From Prevotella sp. (GTDB lineage Bacteria > Bacteroidota > Bacteroidia > Bacteroidales > Bacteroidaceae): a stretch of 64,000 nt of DNA. The notes below the pieces were generated by a model. The model was not told the origin of the DNA. It saw only the letters and a program-made list of their open reading frames with translations, and searched no databases. The translations under genes and the position numbers were made by a program. The DNA is taken from assembly GCA_017619755.1 (NCBI GenBank), contig JAFZRU010000017.1, positions 186,001 to 250,000 on the forward strand, given 5' to 3'. Positions 61,571-64,000 of the stretch are shown in pieces. Within the stretch, counting starts at the first letter, position 1. Every line of letters begins with the position of its first letter.

Positions 61571-61738
61571 GCAAATTTAGTGAAAGTCGAGCGGAATGCC
61601 AAATAAAAAACGCAGTTTTTATTTGTATTCCCGAGACGCATCCTAAATTCGCGTTAGCAAATTAGTGAAAGTCGAGCGAAGTACAAAATAAATCCGTGAT
61701 TTATTTTTGATTCCGAGACGCATCCTAAATTCGCGTTA
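61571..61738. repeat. Abutting tandem duplication (86 and 82 bp) with covarying hairpin
   Basis: Copy 1 at 61571-61656, copy 2 at 61657-61738. Flanks are nearly identical (TTAGTGAAAGTCGAGCG and CGAGACGCATCCTAAATTCG) while the centre differs but folds in both: AAATAAAAA/TTTTTATTT in copy 1 (61601-61609 with 61616-61624), AAAATAAAT/ATTTATTTT in copy 2 (61685-61693 with 61699-61707). Confidence 0.85.
61572..61603 (-). promoter_or_regulatory. Promoter for the nuclease-dockerin gene, inside repeat copy 1
   Basis: Minus strand: TTTG (61603-61600), 20 nt, TAAATTTG (61579-61572), 54 bp before the ATG at 61517. In repeat copy 2 the same -7 box is broken by a 1-bp deletion. Confidence 0.6.
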
Positions 61739-61796
61739 AACCCCGATGTTGGATCCCAACTCCAAAAATCCGTTCCAAAACCTGGTGCAACTGTAG

Positions 61797-61835
61797 GGGT
61801 GGACTTTATGTCCATCCGCTCGCCCGGTAGGGCGA
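61797..61835. repeat. Two short intergenic palindromes
   Basis: GGGTGGAC-TTTAT-GTCCATCC (61797-61817, with one G-T pair) and TCGCCC-GGTA-GGGCGA (61820-61835). They sit in the 400-bp gap between the divergent nuclease-dockerin and LRR genes, which holds no further gene I can support. Confidence 0.65.
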
Positions 61836-61903
61836 ATGTTCGGCACTCGTCATCTTGGCGTTTTTGGAAATCACTTGAGGAAAGATGCGAATAATCATAT
61901 TGA

Positions 61904-61939
61904 AAAATTCTCTCATTCTTGATAGATAAGATGAGAGAA
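61904..61939 (-). terminator. Hairpin with T-run on the minus strand, purpose unclear
   Basis: A 12-13 bp stem (61908-61920 with 61928-61939, one bulge; TTCTCTCATTCTT / AAGATGAGAGAA) with a 7-nt loop, followed on the minus strand by TTTTTCA. It looks like a terminator but no minus-strand gene lies just upstream of it. Confidence 0.4.
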
Positions 61940-62039
61940 AGTTCAGTAAGTTGATGTTTTCAGCGCTTCAATAATGACCACATTGTACAAGGCCAGAGTA
62001 GTTGCCAAATTTTGCCATCCCCTATTTCTTTGTTAAAAA

Positions 62040-62071
62040 TTTGCGGCTTTCGACAAAAAATCCTATTTTTG
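62040..62071 (+). promoter_or_regulatory. Promoter for the LRR protein gene
   Basis: TTTG (62040-62043), 20-nt spacer, TATTTTTG (62064-62071); the ATG is at 62148, so the leader is about 70 nt. Confidence 0.65.
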
Positions 62072-62147
62072 CATGGTGGAAAGCCATTTTGTGAAAATCA
62101 GAATCAATGCCCCACACCATTATTTAATACAATGTGAATGACTACTT

Positions 62148-63923
62148 ATGAGAAGACACCTGTTTCTTTTGCTCCTTGCCACGCTGTGCGTCAACACCGT
62201 CAGGGCGCAATATGACTTGTACGTGGAGTTGGTCAAGGCCGGGACGTTGGAGGAAGTCGTGGCTGACATCTCCGAGGAGGCCAAATACGGAACCACGTCG
62301 ATGAAGGTCATCGGCCCCATCAACGGTGCCGACATGATGTTCTTGCGCGACATGTGCGGTGTGAAAGGCTATGCCCAGCCCACAGATGGAAAACTGAAGG
62401 TCTTGGACCTGGCCGACGCATACGTCGTCGATTCCGACGAGCCATACATCAACCTCTACGGCGTGGACCATACCACCCAGTTCGGACGCTTTGGCACCTG
62501 CTTCCTCTACAACTGCCGCAATCTCGAACAAATCGCACTCCCCGCCACCCTTGTAGCCATCGACTCTTTGGCGCTTGCCAGTTGCAGCAACTTGCAATAC
62601 ATCGACATTCCCCCCACGGTGACCTCCATCGGCTACGGGGCCTTCGTGGGGTGCGACAACGTCACCTACCTCACCATCCCCGACGGTGTGGAGGAAATCG
62701 GCACCGGGGCCTTCCAACAGATGCCGCGCCTCAAGGAACTGACTTTGGGTGACGCCGTCGAGACCATCGACAATTCCCTCATCCTCGGCGACGACAGTTT
62801 GGAGGTCATCAACCTTGGCGTGCGCTTCCACTACTTCAACCCCGTCGTCTTCTACACGGCCAACGCATTGAAGGAACTCTACGTGGGAATGGATAATCCC
62901 TACTACTCCTCTGAGGATGGCGTGTTGTTCTCCGACTCACGCGACACGCTCGTCACCTTTCCGCCGGCGCTCGAACAAATCGACTACATCATCCCTGACA
63001 ACGTGAGTCGTATCGCATCAAGTGCCTTTTACAACGCACGATACCTCCAGACGGTCTCCATGCCCGCTTCCATGGAGGTCATCGATTCCCTCGCGTTTTT
63101 CAACTGCACGTCGCTTGTTGCCGTAGCCCTCAACGAGGGATTGCGCAGCATCGCCTTCGGAGCTTTCGGTTTGTCATTGGGCGAGGAGGGCGCTTTGACC
63201 GACATTCACATACCGGCTTCCGTGGAAAACATCGAGGGTGGTGCCTTCCTCTTCAACACAGCACTTGCAGCGATTGAGGTGGACGAGGCGAATCCGCGTT
63301 ACACTGCCGACGAACATGGACAGCTCTTTAACAAGGAACTTACCGCCCTCTGCTACGTCCCGTGTATGGCTGACGAACTCTTCCTGCCCGAGACGGTGGT
63401 GGAGATAGCCCCCTACGCCCTTTCAGGGGCCATGGGTATGCCGGAGGTATATATCCCCGACCATGTGCGTACCATTGGTGACGGAGCTTTCGCATACGCC
63501 ATCGGCATCAACACACTCGTCTTGGGCAAGGGCATTGAGAAGGTGGGCGACCTGGTCATCGACTACTGCGAGGGATTGGAGCACCTCTACCTCTTCGCCG
63601 ACGACATCTCCGATGAGCAGTTGCAGCCCTTCTCCTTCCTCGATGAGAGCGGTGCGGTGATGGAGCAGTGCCTGTTGCACGTCCTACCCGGCAAGGCCGC
63701 CGGTTACATGCTCAAGAAGGGTTTTTATTCTGAGGAATACGACCTCTTCTTCTTTGCCGACATGGTGGAGATGGACAACCCAGACCGAATGGATGCGGTG
63801 AGTATGGCGACGACGGAGGAAAAGACGTGGTACGACATCGCCGGACGTAAACTGCGGCATCCCGCCAAGGGCGTCGTCATCGAGAGGGTGGGGGACAAGT
63901 CGCTCAAACGCTTCATCAAGTGA
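62148..63923 (+). CDS. BspA-type leucine-rich-repeat secreted protein
   Basis: A 591-aa protein with a signal peptide (NTVRAQ). Several LRR_5/BspA repeats are visible: CFLYNCRNLEQIALPATLVAI, SCSNLQYIDIPPTVTSIGYGAF, VGCDNVTYLTIPDGVEEIG, ASSAFYNARYLQTVSMPASME. These surface LRRs bind host or bacterial proteins in Tannerella and Prevotella. The end (WYDIAGRKLRHPAKGVVI...) resembles the short T9SS signal, so export through the SprA system is likely. Its stop overlaps the queH start (TGATG). Confidence 0.88.
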   Translation: MRRHLFLLLLATLCVNTVRAQYDLYVELVKAGTLEEVVADISEEAKYGTTSMKVIGPINGADMMFLRDMCGVKGYAQPTDGKLKVLDLADAYVVDSDEPYINLYGVDHTTQFGRFGTCFLYNCRNLEQIALPATLVAIDSLALASCSNLQYIDIPPTVTSIGYGAFVGCDNVTYLTIPDGVEEIGTGAFQQMPRLKELTLGDAVETIDNSLILGDDSLEVINLGVRFHYFNPVVFYTANALKELYVGMDNPYYSSEDGVLFSDSRDTLVTFPPALEQIDYIIPDNVSRIASSAFYNARYLQTVSMPASMEVIDSLAFFNCTSLVAVALNEGLRSIAFGAFGLSLGEEGALTDIHIPASVENIEGGAFLFNTALAAIEVDEANPRYTADEHGQLFNKELTALCYVPCMADELFLPETVVEIAPYALSGAMGMPEVYIPDHVRTIGDGAFAYAIGINTLVLGKGIEKVGDLVIDYCEGLEHLYLFADDISDEQLQPFSFLDESGAVMEQCLLHVLPGKAAGYMLKKGFYSEEYDLFFFADMVEMDNPDRMDAVSMATTEEKTWYDIAGRKLRHPAKGVVIERVGDKSLKRFIK

Positions 63924-64000
63924 TGGCGGAGAAAAGACAAGCCATACAAGTGCCGGAGGGAGCCTCAAAGGTGATGCTCCACGCCTGTTGCGCTCCTTGC
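63923..64000 (+). CDS. queH: Epoxyqueuosine reductase QueH (DUF208), 3' partial
   Basis: Only the first 26 codons are present: an ATG at 63923, overlapping the LRR stop by one base, reading MAEKRQAIQVPEGASKVML and then HACCAPC. The Cys-Cys-Ala-Pro-Cys motif near the N-terminus is that of QueH, which reduces epoxyqueuosine to queuosine in tRNA. The remainder lies beyond the window. Confidence 0.8.
   Translation, partial: MAEKRQAIQVPEGASKVMLHACCAPC

Overview
The window looks like a chromosomal segment from a fairly GC-rich member of the Bacteroidales, most like Prevotella or a close relative. The grounds are a SprA/Sov subunit of the type IX secretion system (T9SS), a PorD-like protein, a SusC/SusD polysaccharide utilization locus (PUL), Prevotella-type dockerin and BspA-type LRR secreted proteins, the small families DUF1599, DUF4840 and DUF5715, absence of Shine-Dalgarno sequences, and promoters of the form TTTG-N18-20-TAnnTTTG. 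The species cannot be named from this sequence alone. I see no phage, plasmid, integrase, transposase or CRISPR array.

Layout. 1-5256: the C-terminal part of SprA, cut by the window edge. 5272-8564 (minus): TPR protein, M64 peptidase, MaoC-like dehydratase, cohesin-like secreted protein. 8764-10758 (plus): metal-exporting P-type ATPase behind a perfect dyad. 10765-17458 (minus): a divergent LpxA paralogue as last gene of a tripartite RND efflux operon. 17643-19076 (minus): CCA-adding-type tRNA nucleotidyltransferase. 19279-24793 (plus): DUF1599, a MauE/DoxX-like redox membrane protein, tpiA, a SPOR protein, folE, a DUF4840 lipoprotein and an exonuclease III. 24802-30779: envelope genes (PrsW, TonB-domain protein, DUF5715, mini-dockerin, beta-barrel, histidine phosphatase, Gly/Ser/Arg-rich protein). 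31017-35828 (plus): a cytidylyltransferase/Gfo-Idh fusion with an SDR, then an amidohydrolase, a FucP-type permease and an RhaM-type mutarotase. 36156-40562 (minus): tRNA-Arg(TCT), a protease-like TPR protein that seems catalytically dead, recN, porD.

42465-58325 (plus) is a beta-mannan/glucomannan PUL: SusC, SusD, an IPT/TIG surface glycan-binding lipoprotein, BACON-GH5, GH5_7-like mannanase, CE7-like esterase, GH26 mannanase, GH130 mannosylglucose phosphorylase, GPH transporter and cellobiose/mannobiose 2-epimerase. The enzymes form a complete route: surface mannanases and deacetylation, uptake, endo-cleavage to mannobiose, import, epimerization to mannosyl-glucose, and phosphorolysis to mannose-1-phosphate plus glucose. 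The last four genes match the order I recall for the Bacteroides fragilis mannobiose cluster. No PUL regulator and no alpha-galactosidase is in the window. A secreted 521-aa protein with a T9SS-like C-terminus lies just upstream. Downstream come a candidate small RNA, a palindrome-rich gap, a secreted nuclease-like dockerin protein (minus), a BspA-type LRR protein and the first codons of queH.

The least explained material is between genes: (i) tandem arrays of 9- or 10-bp units at or right next to stop codons; (ii) an abutting 86/82-bp duplication whose internal hairpin shows compensatory changes and whose first copy carries a promoter; (iii) nested palindromes around 35.9-36.1 kb and 58.7-58.9 kb; (iv) a strong promoter followed about 60 nt later by a terminator with no convincing ORF between (58533-58663).
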